From Duganella sp. BJB476 (GTDB lineage: Bacteria; Pseudomonadota; Gammaproteobacteria; Burkholderiales; Burkholderiaceae_D): a DNA stretch of 64,000 bases. The stretch spans positions 62,001 to 126,000 of the forward strand of contig NZ_QVIO01000004.1 in assembly GCF_003416895.1 (NCBI RefSeq), given 5' to 3'. Under the pieces are notes generated by a model. The model saw only the letters and a program-made list of their open reading frames with translations. It was not told the DNA's origin and did not search any database. The number at the start of each line of letters is the position of its first letter. The first letter of the stretch is position 1. Made by a program: the position numbers and the translations under genes. Positions 26,961 through 35,459 of this stretch are shown here, in pieces.

Positions 26961-26976
26961 ATGCAATCGATTGCAT
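26961..26976. promoter_or_regulatory. LacI-type operator O2
   Basis: ATGCAATCGATTGCAT is a perfect 16-bp palindrome with central CG. Its centre is 57 bp from that of O1. It lies just downstream of a TATATT (26944-26949) that could be a -10 box, so binding would block transcription of the receptor gene. Its own ATG is the reason a longer reading frame appears for the receptor; this ATG is not a likely start. Confidence 0.85.
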
Positions 26977-27053
26977 TAAATCGAAATCCGATGAATAATG
27001 GCGTACCTGCTCAATTAAGCGGCAGATTAAAACGACAATATCTGGAGACGACA

Positions 27054-29345
27054 ATGGAACAACGCACATTCAAACTGGGCGGCATCGCTGCCGCTGTTGC
27101 AACGGCTGTCCTGCACATGGGCGGCGCTTCGGCGCAGGAAGCCGCCCCCGCCGCCGATGGCCTGAACATGGAGCGCGTGGTCGTCACCGGCACCTCCGGC
27201 GGTTCCACCAAAATGAAATCGAGCGTGTCGATCAGTACCCTGGAAGGCGAGACCATCAAGAACGGTGCGCCGCTGAGCGCCGCCGAAGTGCTGCGCTCGG
27301 TGCCGGGCGTGCGTTCGGAATCGTCGGGCGGCGAGGGCAACGCCAACATCACCGTGCGCGGCGTGCCAATCTCGGCCGGCGGCGCGCGCTATGTGCAGAT
27401 CCAGGAAGACGGCCTGCCGGTGCTGCAATCGGGCGACTTCAACTTCATCACGCCGGACAGCTTCGTCAAGATCGACGGCACGCTGGACCACCTGGAAGTG
27501 GTGCGCGGCGGTTCGGCTTCCACGCTGGCGACCAATGCGCCGGGTGGCATCATCAACTTCATCACCAAGACCGGCGAGGAAAAGGGCGGCCATATCGGCA
27601 TCAGCCATGGCCTGGGCTACGACGAGACGCGGCTGGACTTCGACTACGGCGCGCCGTTGTCGGACAAGACGCGCTTCTTCATCGGCGGGAACTACCGCAC
27701 CGGTGAAGGCGTGCGCAACACCGGCATGAGCACCGAGGACGGCGGCCAGATTCGCGGCAACATCACGCATGATCTGGACAACGGCTTTATCCGCTTGTCG
27801 TTCAAACACGTCGACGACAAATCGCCGACCGTGCTGCCGGTGCCGGTGCAGGTGGTGAACCAGCAGATCCAGGAAATTCCGGGCATCGATCCGCGCAAGG
27901 TGACGTTCTACTCGCCGTACTGGATGCGCGATGTCACGCTGGGCAAGAACAATACGCCGGTGTCGACCAACGTCAACGACGGCCTGAAAGTGAAGAGCGA
28001 TACGGTCGGCCTGGAAGGCTCGTTCGACCTGGGCGACGGCTGGAACCTGAGCGACAAGTTCCGCACCGCCAGCAACAGCGGGCGCTTCACCGGCGTCTTC
28101 GCGGGGAATAACGGCACGGTCGGCAGCTATGTGTACGCGACGGGACCGAACAAGGGCAAGGCCTACAACGGCCGCGCTTTCTCCGCTGTGGTGTTCAACA
28201 CCTCGATCGACGATGCGGGCAATACGCTCAACGACACCAAGCTGGCCAAGACCTTCAAGCTGGCCGACGGCTCCAAGCTGACCACCACCGCCGGCCTGTA
28301 CCTGTCGACGCAAAAGCTGGCGCTGACCTGGAACTTCAACGAGTACCTGATGCAGGCCAGCGGCGACAAGCCGGCCTTGCTGCAAACCGCCAGCGCCACG
28401 CCAGGCCTGGTCGGTCCGGCCTTCGGCGGCTGCTGCTCGCGCGCGGTCGACATGGAATACAAACTGACGTCGCCCTACCTGAACGTGGGCTATGAAACCG
28501 GTCCGCTGAACTTCGACGCCAGCGTGCGCCAGGACCGCCAGCGCGCCAGCGGCACGGCCAACATCGCCACCATGAGCGGCGGCGCGTTGCGCTACGATCC
28601 GGCGACGCAGCAGTTGGTGGACTACAAAATCAACCACAATTCGTACTCGGTCGGCGGCAACTACCGCATCACCGGCAATCTGGCGGCGTTTGCCCGTGTC
28701 AGCGACGGCGTGGCCTTCAATGCGGACCGCATCCTGTTCGGCACTCCACTGGACGGCAGCGCGCCGATCAACATCAACACCGTCAAGCAGATCGAGGGCG
28801 GCGTGAAGTGGCGCAGCGGTGGCGTCAGCACCTTCGTGACGCTGTTCCAGGCCAAGACCGATGAGAGCAACTACGAGGCGACCACGCAGCGCAGCACTTC
28901 CAACAAGTACGACGCCAAGGGTGTGGAGTTGGAAGGCGCCTACGCGCTGAACGACTTCCGCGTTACCGGCGGCATGACCTACACCGACGCCAAGATCACC
29001 GGCACCGCGCCTGGCGACGTGGCGGTAATCGGCAACACGCCGCGCCGCCAGGCCAAGGTGGTGTACCAGATCGCGCCGACCTACACCTTCGGCCAGGCCA
29101 CCGTCGGCGCCAGCTTGATCGGCACCGGCAAGTCGTGGGGCGATGACGCGCACACCATCGTACTGCCGGCGTACCAGGTGGTGAATGCCTTCGTTAATTA
29201 TCACGTGACGGAGAAGGCTACCTTGTCGCTGAGCGTGAACAATCTGCTCAACAAGATCGGCTACACCGAAGTCGAAGGCGACGGCCATGCCGCCCGCTCC
29301 ATCTCCGGCCGTGCCGCGAAAGTCATTCTGTCCTATGCCTTCTAA
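27054..29345 (+). CDS. TonB-dependent outer-membrane receptor (sucrose-type, SuxA-like)
   Basis: 763-aa receptor. The start at 27054 has TGGAG upstream and gives a signal peptide (MEQRTFKLGGIAAAVATAVLHMGGASAQ). A plug domain follows with a TonB-box-like MERVVVTGT and the GVPISAGGARYVQIQEDGLPV and VRGGSAS motifs, then a 22-strand beta barrel ending in YAF, the outer-membrane C-terminal signature. Placed between a LacI regulator and a GH13 sucrose-active enzyme, it fits SuxA-like carbohydrate uptake rather than siderophore uptake. Confidence 0.92.
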   Translation: MEQRTFKLGGIAAAVATAVLHMGGASAQEAAPAADGLNMERVVVTGTSGGSTKMKSSVSISTLEGETIKNGAPLSAAEVLRSVPGVRSESSGGEGNANITVRGVPISAGGARYVQIQEDGLPVLQSGDFNFITPDSFVKIDGTLDHLEVVRGGSASTLATNAPGGIINFITKTGEEKGGHIGISHGLGYDETRLDFDYGAPLSDKTRFFIGGNYRTGEGVRNTGMSTEDGGQIRGNITHDLDNGFIRLSFKHVDDKSPTVLPVPVQVVNQQIQEIPGIDPRKVTFYSPYWMRDVTLGKNNTPVSTNVNDGLKVKSDTVGLEGSFDLGDGWNLSDKFRTASNSGRFTGVFAGNNGTVGSYVYATGPNKGKAYNGRAFSAVVFNTSIDDAGNTLNDTKLAKTFKLADGSKLTTTAGLYLSTQKLALTWNFNEYLMQASGDKPALLQTASATPGLVGPAFGGCCSRAVDMEYKLTSPYLNVGYETGPLNFDASVRQDRQRASGTANIATMSGGALRYDPATQQLVDYKINHNSYSVGGNYRITGNLAAFARVSDGVAFNADRILFGTPLDGSAPININTVKQIEGGVKWRSGGVSTFVTLFQAKTDESNYEATTQRSTSNKYDAKGVELEGAYALNDFRVTGGMTYTDAKITGTAPGDVAVIGNTPRRQAKVVYQIAPTYTFGQATVGASLIGTGKSWGDDAHTIVLPAYQVVNAFVNYHVTEKATLSLSVNNLLNKIGYTEVEGDGHAARSISGRAAKVILSYAF

Positions 29346-29349
29346 AGTA

Positions 29350-31218
29350 ATGTCGGACCGCCTGCTGGCGGTCCTTTCCGATGAGCTGCGGCCGCTGGCT
29401 GCGCAGCGGCTGGCGGCAGCGGAACCGGTGCTGCGCCGGCTGCTGGCGGGCCTGTATGGCGAGCGTGCCGATTTCGATGCGTGGCTGGGCGAGTTGATGG
29501 AATCGCTGGGCGCGTTGTACGCGGCACGGCCGGCAGAGCTGCGGGCGCTTGATGCACAGCGCGTGGCGCAGCCGGATTGGTTCCTCAATCAGCGCATGCT
29601 GGGCTACTGCGCCTACGTGCAGAACTTCGGTGGCGATTTGAACGGCGTGGCGGCGCGCATCCCGTATCTGCGGGAGCTGGACATCAGCTATCTGCATCTG
29701 CTGCCGTTCCTGCGTCCGCGCGCGGGCGAGAACGACGGCGGTTTCGCCGTCTCCAGTTTCGACGAGGTCGACCCTGCGCTGGGCAGCAATGCCGACCTGG
29801 ATGCGTTGACCACGCAGCTGCGCGCGGCCGGCATCAGCCTGTGCTCGGACTTCATCCTGAACCACGTGGCCGACGATCATGCCTGGGCGCGCGCCGCCAA
29901 GGCAGGCGACGCCGGTGCGCGGGCGATGTTCCATGTGTTCTCAGACCGCGACATGCCGGACCGTTACGAGCGCACGCTGGGCCAGGTGTTCCCGCAGGTC
30001 GCGCCGGGCAATTTCAGTTTTATCGAGGCGCTGGATGGTTGGGCGTGGACTACGTTCTACCCGTATCAGTGGGACCTGAACTACGCCAACCCGGCGGTGT
30101 TCGCGTCGATGGCCGCCGCCTTGCTGCGCCTGGCCAATCGCGGTATCGAAGTGTTCCGCCTCGATTCGACCGCCTTCCTGTGGAAGCGCGAGGGCACCAA
30201 CAGCATGAACCAGCCGGAAGCGCACCAGCTGCTGCAAGCCTTGCGGGCGATCGTCGATATCGTCGCGCCGGGCGTGCTGTTGAAGGCTGAAGCCATCGTG
30301 CCGACGCGCGAGCTGCCGGCCTACCTGGGCAGCGCGGAAGCGCCCGAATGCCACATCGCCTATCACAGCAGCTTGATGGCGGCCGGCTGGGTAGCACTGG
30401 CGGAGCAGGACACCGGCGTACTACGGGAAGTGATCCGCAACACGCCAGCGCTGCCGGCCGCCGCGACGTGGCTCAGCTACGTGCGCTGCCATGACGATAT
30501 CGGCTGGAACGTGCTGCGCGCGGAGGCCTCGGCCGACGGTAGCGGCGGCAGCGGCAATGCCGGCGACGGCGGCGCTGTGCGGCTGGCACGCGTGGCGCGC
30601 TTCTTCAGCGGCGCGGAGGGCAGCTACGCCATCGGCGCCGCCTTCCAGAGCACCGATCCGAACGCGGCGCATGGCAGCAACGGCATGGCCGCGTCACTGG
30701 CCGGCTTGCAGGCTGCCCGCACCGACGAGGAACGCGCGCTTGCGCTGCGTCGCATGCTGCTGCTGCACGGCCTAGCCCTGAGCTTTGGCGCGCTGCCGGT
30801 GCTGTACATGGGCGACGAGCTGGCGATGGAGAACGACTACAGTTATCAAGATCGCCCGCAGCATGCGATGGACAGCCGCTGGTTGCAACGGCCGGTGTTC
30901 GACCAGCAGCGCTGGAAGCATCGCTACGATGTGTCCACCGTGCCGGGAACGATGCATCAGGCGCTGGCGAAGCTGGTGCGCATACGAAGCCGGCATGATG
31001 CGCTGGCGGCCAATGCGCCCCGCGCGCTGCTGGCCGATGCGCCGGACGGCATGCTGGCGCTGGCGCGCGGCGATCGCTTCCTGACGCTGATGAATTTCTC
31101 CGGTCAGCCGCAAAGCTATGCGCTGCAAGGCGAATGGCGCGATTGTGTGGCGGAGCAGGCGACGGGCGGCACGCTGGTGCTGGAACCGTATGCAACGCAC
31201 TGGCTGGAACGCGAATAA
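29350..31218 (+). CDS. GH13 amylosucrase / sucrose hydrolase
   Basis: About 622-aa alpha-amylase-superfamily enzyme of the amylosucrase subfamily (GH13_4). Catalytic residues are visible: nucleophile D272 in VFRLDSTAFLWK, acid/base E314 in LLKAEAIVP, and the transition-state aspartate D382 in RCHDDIGW. It splits sucrose, either transferring glucose to glucan or hydrolysing it; sequence alone does not separate the two. No signal peptide, so cytosolic. The ATG at 29350 clears the receptor stop; another in-frame ATG at 29335 overlaps it and cannot be excluded. Confidence 0.9.
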   Translation: MSDRLLAVLSDELRPLAAQRLAAAEPVLRRLLAGLYGERADFDAWLGELMESLGALYAARPAELRALDAQRVAQPDWFLNQRMLGYCAYVQNFGGDLNGVAARIPYLRELDISYLHLLPFLRPRAGENDGGFAVSSFDEVDPALGSNADLDALTTQLRAAGISLCSDFILNHVADDHAWARAAKAGDAGARAMFHVFSDRDMPDRYERTLGQVFPQVAPGNFSFIEALDGWAWTTFYPYQWDLNYANPAVFASMAAALLRLANRGIEVFRLDSTAFLWKREGTNSMNQPEAHQLLQALRAIVDIVAPGVLLKAEAIVPTRELPAYLGSAEAPECHIAYHSSLMAAGWVALAEQDTGVLREVIRNTPALPAAATWLSYVRCHDDIGWNVLRAEASADGSGGSGNAGDGGAVRLARVARFFSGAEGSYAIGAAFQSTDPNAAHGSNGMAASLAGLQAARTDEERALALRRMLLLHGLALSFGALPVLYMGDELAMENDYSYQDRPQHAMDSRWLQRPVFDQQRWKHRYDVSTVPGTMHQALAKLVRIRSRHDALAANAPRALLADAPDGMLALARGDRFLTLMNFSGQPQSYALQGEWRDCVAEQATGGTLVLEPYATHWLERE

Positions 31219-31252
31219 TATAGAATCGCCCAAGCAGGGCGTGGAGACAAGC

Positions 31253-32218
31253 ATGACCCAACAAACCATTGCCGTATTCGGCGAAGCGCTGGTCGACGAT
31301 TTCATCACCGAGCAGGTTGTCGGCGGTGCGCCGTTCAACGTCGCGCGCAATCTGGCGGCGTTCGGCGTGGCGACGCTGATGGTCACCCGTATCGGCGCCG
31401 ACAAGAACGGTGCGCTGGTGCGCAACGAATTCGAACGCTTCGACATGAGCGAGGCGGGCCTGCAAATCGATCCGCAGGAGGCCACCGGCCGCGTGGTGGT
31501 CGAGCGCAATGCGGACGGTCACCGCTTCATCATCCTGCCGGACCAGGCCTACGATTACGTGGAGACCGGGCCGGCGCTGGCGGCTCTGGCGCAGGCCACG
31601 CCAGACACGATCTACTTCGGCACCATGGCGCAGCGGCACGAGCGTTCGCGCACGGCGTTGAGGGCGATGCTCGAAGCATCCCGCGCGTTCAACGTCCAGC
31701 GCTATCTGGACCTGAATGTGCGCGATGGCCAGGTGACGGAGCGCTGCGCTTACGAATCGCTGCGCCTGGCGGACATCGTCAAGGTCAACGAGGATGAGCT
31801 GAAGGATTTGTTCAGCTGGTACACTCACACCAAGCCAGGCACCAAGGCCATCGACAGCGCCGAGATGGTGGACGCCTGCCAGGCGCTGATGCGCATCTTC
31901 TCGCTGCAAGGCCTGATCGTCACACTGGGCGAGCGCGGCGCGCTGTACTTCGGCGCCGACGGTGGAGTCATCGCCAACCAGGATTGCCATGCGCCGGTGC
32001 GCATCGTCGACACTGTGGGCGCGGGCGACGCCTTCTCCGCCGTGTTCCTGTTCGGACAAGCGCGGGGCTGGCCGATCAGCCTCACGCTGGCGCGCGCCAA
32101 CGCCTTTGCCGGCGCCATCTGCGGCATCTCCGGCGCGGTGCCGGACGATATCGCGTTCTACCAGCCGTGGATCGCGGCCTGGCGCGGCGACGCCGTCATG
32201 CCCGGAGCCGTCGCATGA
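31253..32218 (+). CDS. PfkB-family fructokinase
   Basis: 321-aa ribokinase-like kinase. The GEALVDDF opening and VGGAPFNVARNLAAFG form the sugar site; the C-terminal DTVGAGDAFSA holds the catalytic Asp and anion hole. GGAG precedes the ATG at 31253. Following a sucrose-splitting enzyme, it most likely phosphorylates the released fructose. It overlaps the transporter gene by four bases (ATGA), indicating translational coupling. Confidence 0.92.
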   Translation: MTQQTIAVFGEALVDDFITEQVVGGAPFNVARNLAAFGVATLMVTRIGADKNGALVRNEFERFDMSEAGLQIDPQEATGRVVVERNADGHRFIILPDQAYDYVETGPALAALAQATPDTIYFGTMAQRHERSRTALRAMLEASRAFNVQRYLDLNVRDGQVTERCAYESLRLADIVKVNEDELKDLFSWYTHTKPGTKAIDSAEMVDACQALMRIFSLQGLIVTLGERGALYFGADGGVIANQDCHAPVRIVDTVGAGDAFSAVFLFGQARGWPISLTLARANAFAGAICGISGAVPDDIAFYQPWIAAWRGDAVMPGAVA

Positions 32219-33549
32219 AGCCGCGGCTGTCGTTCTGGCAGATCGTGAACATGAACATCGGCTTCTTCGGCATCCAGTTCAGTTTCGGTCTTCAGCAGAG
32301 CAGCATGAGCCCGATCTACAAATACCTGGGCGCGGACGAGGCCAGCCTGCCTTACCTGTGGCTGGCCGGGCCGATGACCGGCCTGCTGGTGCAGCCGCTG
32401 ATCGGCGCCATGAGCGACCGCACGGTCACGCGCTGGGGACGGCGCACGCCGTACTTCCTGATCGGCGCCATCCTGTGCAGCCTTGGCCTGCTGGCGATGC
32501 CGTTCAGCCCCACGCTGTGGATGGCGGCCAGCCTGCTGTGGATACTGGACGCGGCCAACAACGTGACGATGGAGCCGTACCGCGCCTTCGTCAGCGACAA
32601 GCTCGATCCGCAGCAGCATTCGGTCGGCTTCCTGACGCAGAGCGCCTTTACCGGCCTGGGGCAAACGCTGGCCTACCTGACGCCGTCGCTGCTGGTCTGG
32701 CTGGGCATGAACAAGGACGCCGTCAACGGCAGCCATATTCCGCACATCGTCATCGTCGCCTTTTTGATCGGTGCGGTGTTCTCGATCACCTCCGTGCTGT
32801 GGACCTTGAAGACCACGCCCGAATACCCATTGAGCAGCGAAGAGCTGGCGCAGATCCGCGCGCGGCCGGCCGGCTGGCGGCACACCTTGGGCGACGTCGC
32901 CAGCGCGATCCGCGAGATGCCGCCGACGATGAAGCAGCTGGCCTGGGTCAAGCTGTTCCAGTGGTATGCGATGTTCTGCTATTGGCAGTACATCATGCTG
33001 TCGCTGTCGACCACCATCTACGGCACCACCGACCAGGCTTCGCAGGGCTTCCGCGATGCCGGCCTGTTATCAGGGCAGGTGGGGGCGTTCTACAACTTCA
33101 TCGCGTTCGTGGGCGCGCTGGCGCTGGTGCCGTTCACGCGGCGCCATGGGCCGAAGATCACGCACAGCGTCTGCCTGGCGCTGGCCGGCGTCGGCATGCT
33201 GGCGATACCGATGATCCATACGCCGGCGCTGCTGTTCGTGCCGATGGTGGGCATCGGGCTGGCGTGGGCCAGCATCATGGGCAATCCGTATGTGATGCTG
33301 GCGGGCTGCATACCGCCGGAGCGCACCGGCGTCTACATGGGCATCTTCAATATGTTCATCGTGATCCCGATGATCATCCAGATATTCACGCTGCCGCTGT
33401 ATTACCGCAGCCTGCTGGGCGGGAATCCGGAGAACGTGATCCGGCTGGCCGGTGGCCTGATGCTGTGCGGCGCGCTGGCCGTGCTGGCGGTGAAAATAAA
33501 AAAGCCGCAGGCGAACCCGCGGCTTGCAGAGGAAGCTAGTCCAGCTTAG
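32215..33549 (+). CDS. MFS sugar transporter (SuxC / SLC45-like)
   Basis: 444-aa inner-membrane permease with about 12 spans and the motif DRTVTRWGRRTPYF after the second helix, characteristic of sucrose/maltose-type MFS/GPH carriers. It starts inside the fructokinase stop codon. It would bring sucrose across the inner membrane after TonB-dependent uptake, completing the locus. Its last codons contain the hairpin that terminates the convergent bacterioferritin gene, and the two coding regions overlap by four bases. Confidence 0.9.
   Translation: MKPRLSFWQIVNMNIGFFGIQFSFGLQQSSMSPIYKYLGADEASLPYLWLAGPMTGLLVQPLIGAMSDRTVTRWGRRTPYFLIGAILCSLGLLAMPFSPTLWMAASLLWILDAANNVTMEPYRAFVSDKLDPQQHSVGFLTQSAFTGLGQTLAYLTPSLLVWLGMNKDAVNGSHIPHIVIVAFLIGAVFSITSVLWTLKTTPEYPLSSEELAQIRARPAGWRHTLGDVASAIREMPPTMKQLAWVKLFQWYAMFCYWQYIMLSLSTTIYGTTDQASQGFRDAGLLSGQVGAFYNFIAFVGALALVPFTRRHGPKITHSVCLALAGVGMLAIPMIHTPALLFVPMVGIGLAWASIMGNPYVMLAGCIPPERTGVYMGIFNMFIVIPMIIQIFTLPLYYRSLLGGNPENVIRLAGGLMLCGALAVLAVKIKKPQANPRLAEEASPA
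33494..33525 (-). terminator. Intrinsic terminator of bfr embedded in the transporter gene
   Basis: AAGCCGC / GCGGCTT stem with an A-rich run on its left that reads as a T-rich run on the minus strand, about 20 bases past the bacterioferritin stop. It lies wholly inside the 3' end of the MFS coding sequence on the other strand. Confidence 0.8.
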
Positions 33550-34019
33550 TCTTCGCTCATCTGGCTTTGCAGGTAGTTCTGGATGCCGACCTTGCCGATC
33601 AGGTCCAGCTGCGTTTCCAGCCAGTCGATGTGTTCTTCGGTGTCTTCCAAAATCATCAGCAGCAGGTCGCGCGACACGTAGTCGGCGGCCTTCTCTGCGG
33701 CGGCGATGCCTTGCTTGACGGTGACCTGCGCGCCTTTTTCCAGCTTCAGGTCGCAGCCGATCATCTCTTCGGTGTTCTCGCCGATCATGATCTTGTGCAT
33801 GGCTTGCAGGTTGGGCAGGCCGTCCAGCATCAGGATGCGGTCGATCAGTTTGTCGGCGTGCTTCATTTCGCCGATCGATTCTTCATATTCCTTCTTCGCG
33901 ATCTTTTCGAAACCCCAGTGACGGTACATGCGCGAGTGCAGGAAGTACTGGTTGATGGCGGTAAGTTCGTTGGTCAGCTGAGCATTCAGCAGTTTGATGA
34001 CATCTGGGTCGCCCTTCAT
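33546..34019 (-). CDS. bfr: Bacterioferritin
   Basis: 157-aa haem-containing iron-storage subunit (24-mer cage). Start MKGDPDVIKLLNAQLTNELTAINQYFLHSR is the family N-terminus; the open frame upstream of it is not coding. Ferroxidase ligands E18, E51, H54, E94 and H130 and the haem-ligand M52 are present. At position 127, Glu in E. coli Bfr, this protein has Thr within EDTEEHIDW; E128 or E129 may substitute. It sits beside other iron genes. Confidence 0.95.
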   Translation of the reverse strand: MKGDPDVIKLLNAQLTNELTAINQYFLHSRMYRHWGFEKIAKKEYEESIGEMKHADKLIDRILMLDGLPNLQAMHKIMIGENTEEMIGCDLKLEKGAQVTVKQGIAAAEKAADYVSRDLLLMILEDTEEHIDWLETQLDLIGKVGIQNYLQSQMSED

Positions 34020-34181
34020 GGGAGGCTTTCTTAAGTGGTGATGGAATACTGACATTTTGCCACGAACCGGACGCTTCCCACAGTAAGCTGTGCGAAAGTG
34101 TAGCAATATCCCCGGAGTGAGATTGTTGGCGCAAATGAAAACAATTAACATTCCCATATCGCCGTTACGAAAGGATGTCCC

Positions 34182-34862
34182 ATGATGCTGCATATCCCCG
34201 CCGTGCTGACCAAGGCGCAGGTGCAGGAGTTCCGCCAACGGTTGGCGCAGGCCGACTGGGTCGACGGCCGCGGCACCGCCGGGGCGCAGAGCGCGCAGGT
34301 CAAGCGCAACCGCCAGCTGCCGGAGCTGTCGCCGCTGGCGCAGGAGCTGGGCGCCTTCATCACGCAGGCGCTGGCCGGCCATCCGCTGTTCTTCGCGGCG
34401 GTGCTGCCGCTGCGCATACTGCCGCCTTACTTCAACAGCTACGCCAGCGGCGAGCATTACGGTTTGCATGTCGATGGCGCCATCCGCATGCGGGCCGGTA
34501 CGGCCAACGCGATGCGGGCCGACGTGTCGTCGACCCTGTTCCTCAGCGAGCCGGAGGAGTATGACGGCGGCGAGTTGATCGTCAGCGATGCCTACGGCAC
34601 GCACGAGGTCAAGCTGGCGGCGGGGGACTTGATCGTTTATCCATCGAGCAGCGTGCACCAGGTGGCGCCGGTCACGCGCGGCGAGCGGGTCAGCTCGTTC
34701 CTGTGGGTGCAGAGCATGGTGCGCGACGACGCCAAACGCGGCATGCTGTTCGAGCTAGACCAGAACATCCAGAAGCTGCGCGCCGCGCATGGGGACAACG
34801 AGATCACGGTGGACCTGACCGGCCACTATCACAACCTGCTGCGCATGTGGGCCGATGTGTGA
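34182..34862 (+). CDS. PKHD-type Fe(II)/2-oxoglutarate hydroxylase (PiuC/YbiX-like)
   Basis: 226-aa dioxygenase. The HxD iron pair is in YGLHVDGA, the distal His in SSSVHQVAPV, and the 2-oxoglutarate-binding Arg probably in RGERVSSF. The C-terminal helical part (GMLFELDQNIQKL) matches PiuC/YbiX. PiuC homologues are often linked to TonB-dependent iron receptors and iron limitation; here the neighbours are bacterioferritin and a TonB-like gene. Substrate unknown. A 162-bp divergent spacer separates it from bfr. Confidence 0.92.
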   Translation: MMLHIPAVLTKAQVQEFRQRLAQADWVDGRGTAGAQSAQVKRNRQLPELSPLAQELGAFITQALAGHPLFFAAVLPLRILPPYFNSYASGEHYGLHVDGAIRMRAGTANAMRADVSSTLFLSEPEEYDGGELIVSDAYGTHEVKLAAGDLIVYPSSSVHQVAPVTRGERVSSFLWVQSMVRDDAKRGMLFELDQNIQKLRAAHGDNEITVDLTGHYHNLLRMWADV

Positions 34863-34930
34863 GGCAAGCCACAGAGGGCTGAAACCGCCAGGGGTAGTAT
34901 CGATTCTTTCCCCTACCGGAGTGCGCCGCC

Positions 34931-35455
34931 ATGGACTCGAGCAATGAGAATCATCACCAGGATTTGATCGGCGAGGACGCCGTCAAGAAAATCCGCGACT
35001 TTGTCGACAGCACGCCGGGCTGCTTCTTTTGCACCAGCGACGCGGCCGGTGGCCCGGGCGACGCGCGGCCGATGACGGCCTTGCAGGTCGATGCGCTGGG
35101 CAATCTGTGGTTCGTCAGCGCCAGCGACAGCCTGAAGAACCTGGAGCTGGCGGCCGAGCCGTCGGCCACGCTGTATTTCCAGGCGTCGGGGCGGGCGGAG
35201 TTCATGCACCTGGAGGGCATCGCCACGGTGCTGCGCGACCCGGTCAAGCTGAAGGAGTTGTGGAGTTTTACGATGAAGACCTGGTTCGCCGGCGGCGAGG
35301 ACGATCCGCGCATCACGCTGATCAAGTTCGCGCCGACCTATGGCTACTATTGGGACACCAGGCACGGCAGGGCGGTGGCCAGCGTCAGGATGCTGATCGG
35401 CGCCGTGATCGGCAAACCCCTCGACGACACGGTCGAGGGCAGGCTGGACGTCTGA
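34931..35455 (+). CDS. Pyridoxamine-5'-phosphate-oxidase-like general stress protein
   Basis: 174-aa split-barrel flavin-binding protein. The order FFCTSDAAGGPGDARPMTALQVD, LWFVSASDSLKNLEL, ATLYFQ and GIATVLRDPVKLKELW matches the PNPOx-like general stress family (PF16242 type). Such proteins bind FMN or F420-like cofactors; reaction unknown. CCGGAG lies upstream of the ATG. It faces the convergent TonB-like gene with a four-base gap. Confidence 0.88.
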   Translation: MDSSNENHHQDLIGEDAVKKIRDFVDSTPGCFFCTSDAAGGPGDARPMTALQVDALGNLWFVSASDSLKNLELAAEPSATLYFQASGRAEFMHLEGIATVLRDPVKLKELWSFTMKTWFAGGEDDPRITLIKFAPTYGYYWDTRHGRAVASVRMLIGAVIGKPLDDTVEGRLDV

Positions 35456-35459
35456 GCGA

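Noticed and set aside
27027..29588. 853-codon open frame antisense to the TonB receptor
   Set aside because: Receptor motifs on the plus strand are clear; the antisense translation has no recognisable domain.
34120..34160. Fur box upstream of bfr (AATGAAAACAATTAACATT)
   Set aside because: Only the ends pair as AATG/CATT and the centre does not fit the consensus, so it is too weak to call.
34020..34658. N-terminal extension of bacterioferritin
   Set aside because: It covers the hydroxylase gene on the other strand; Bfr starts at MKGD.
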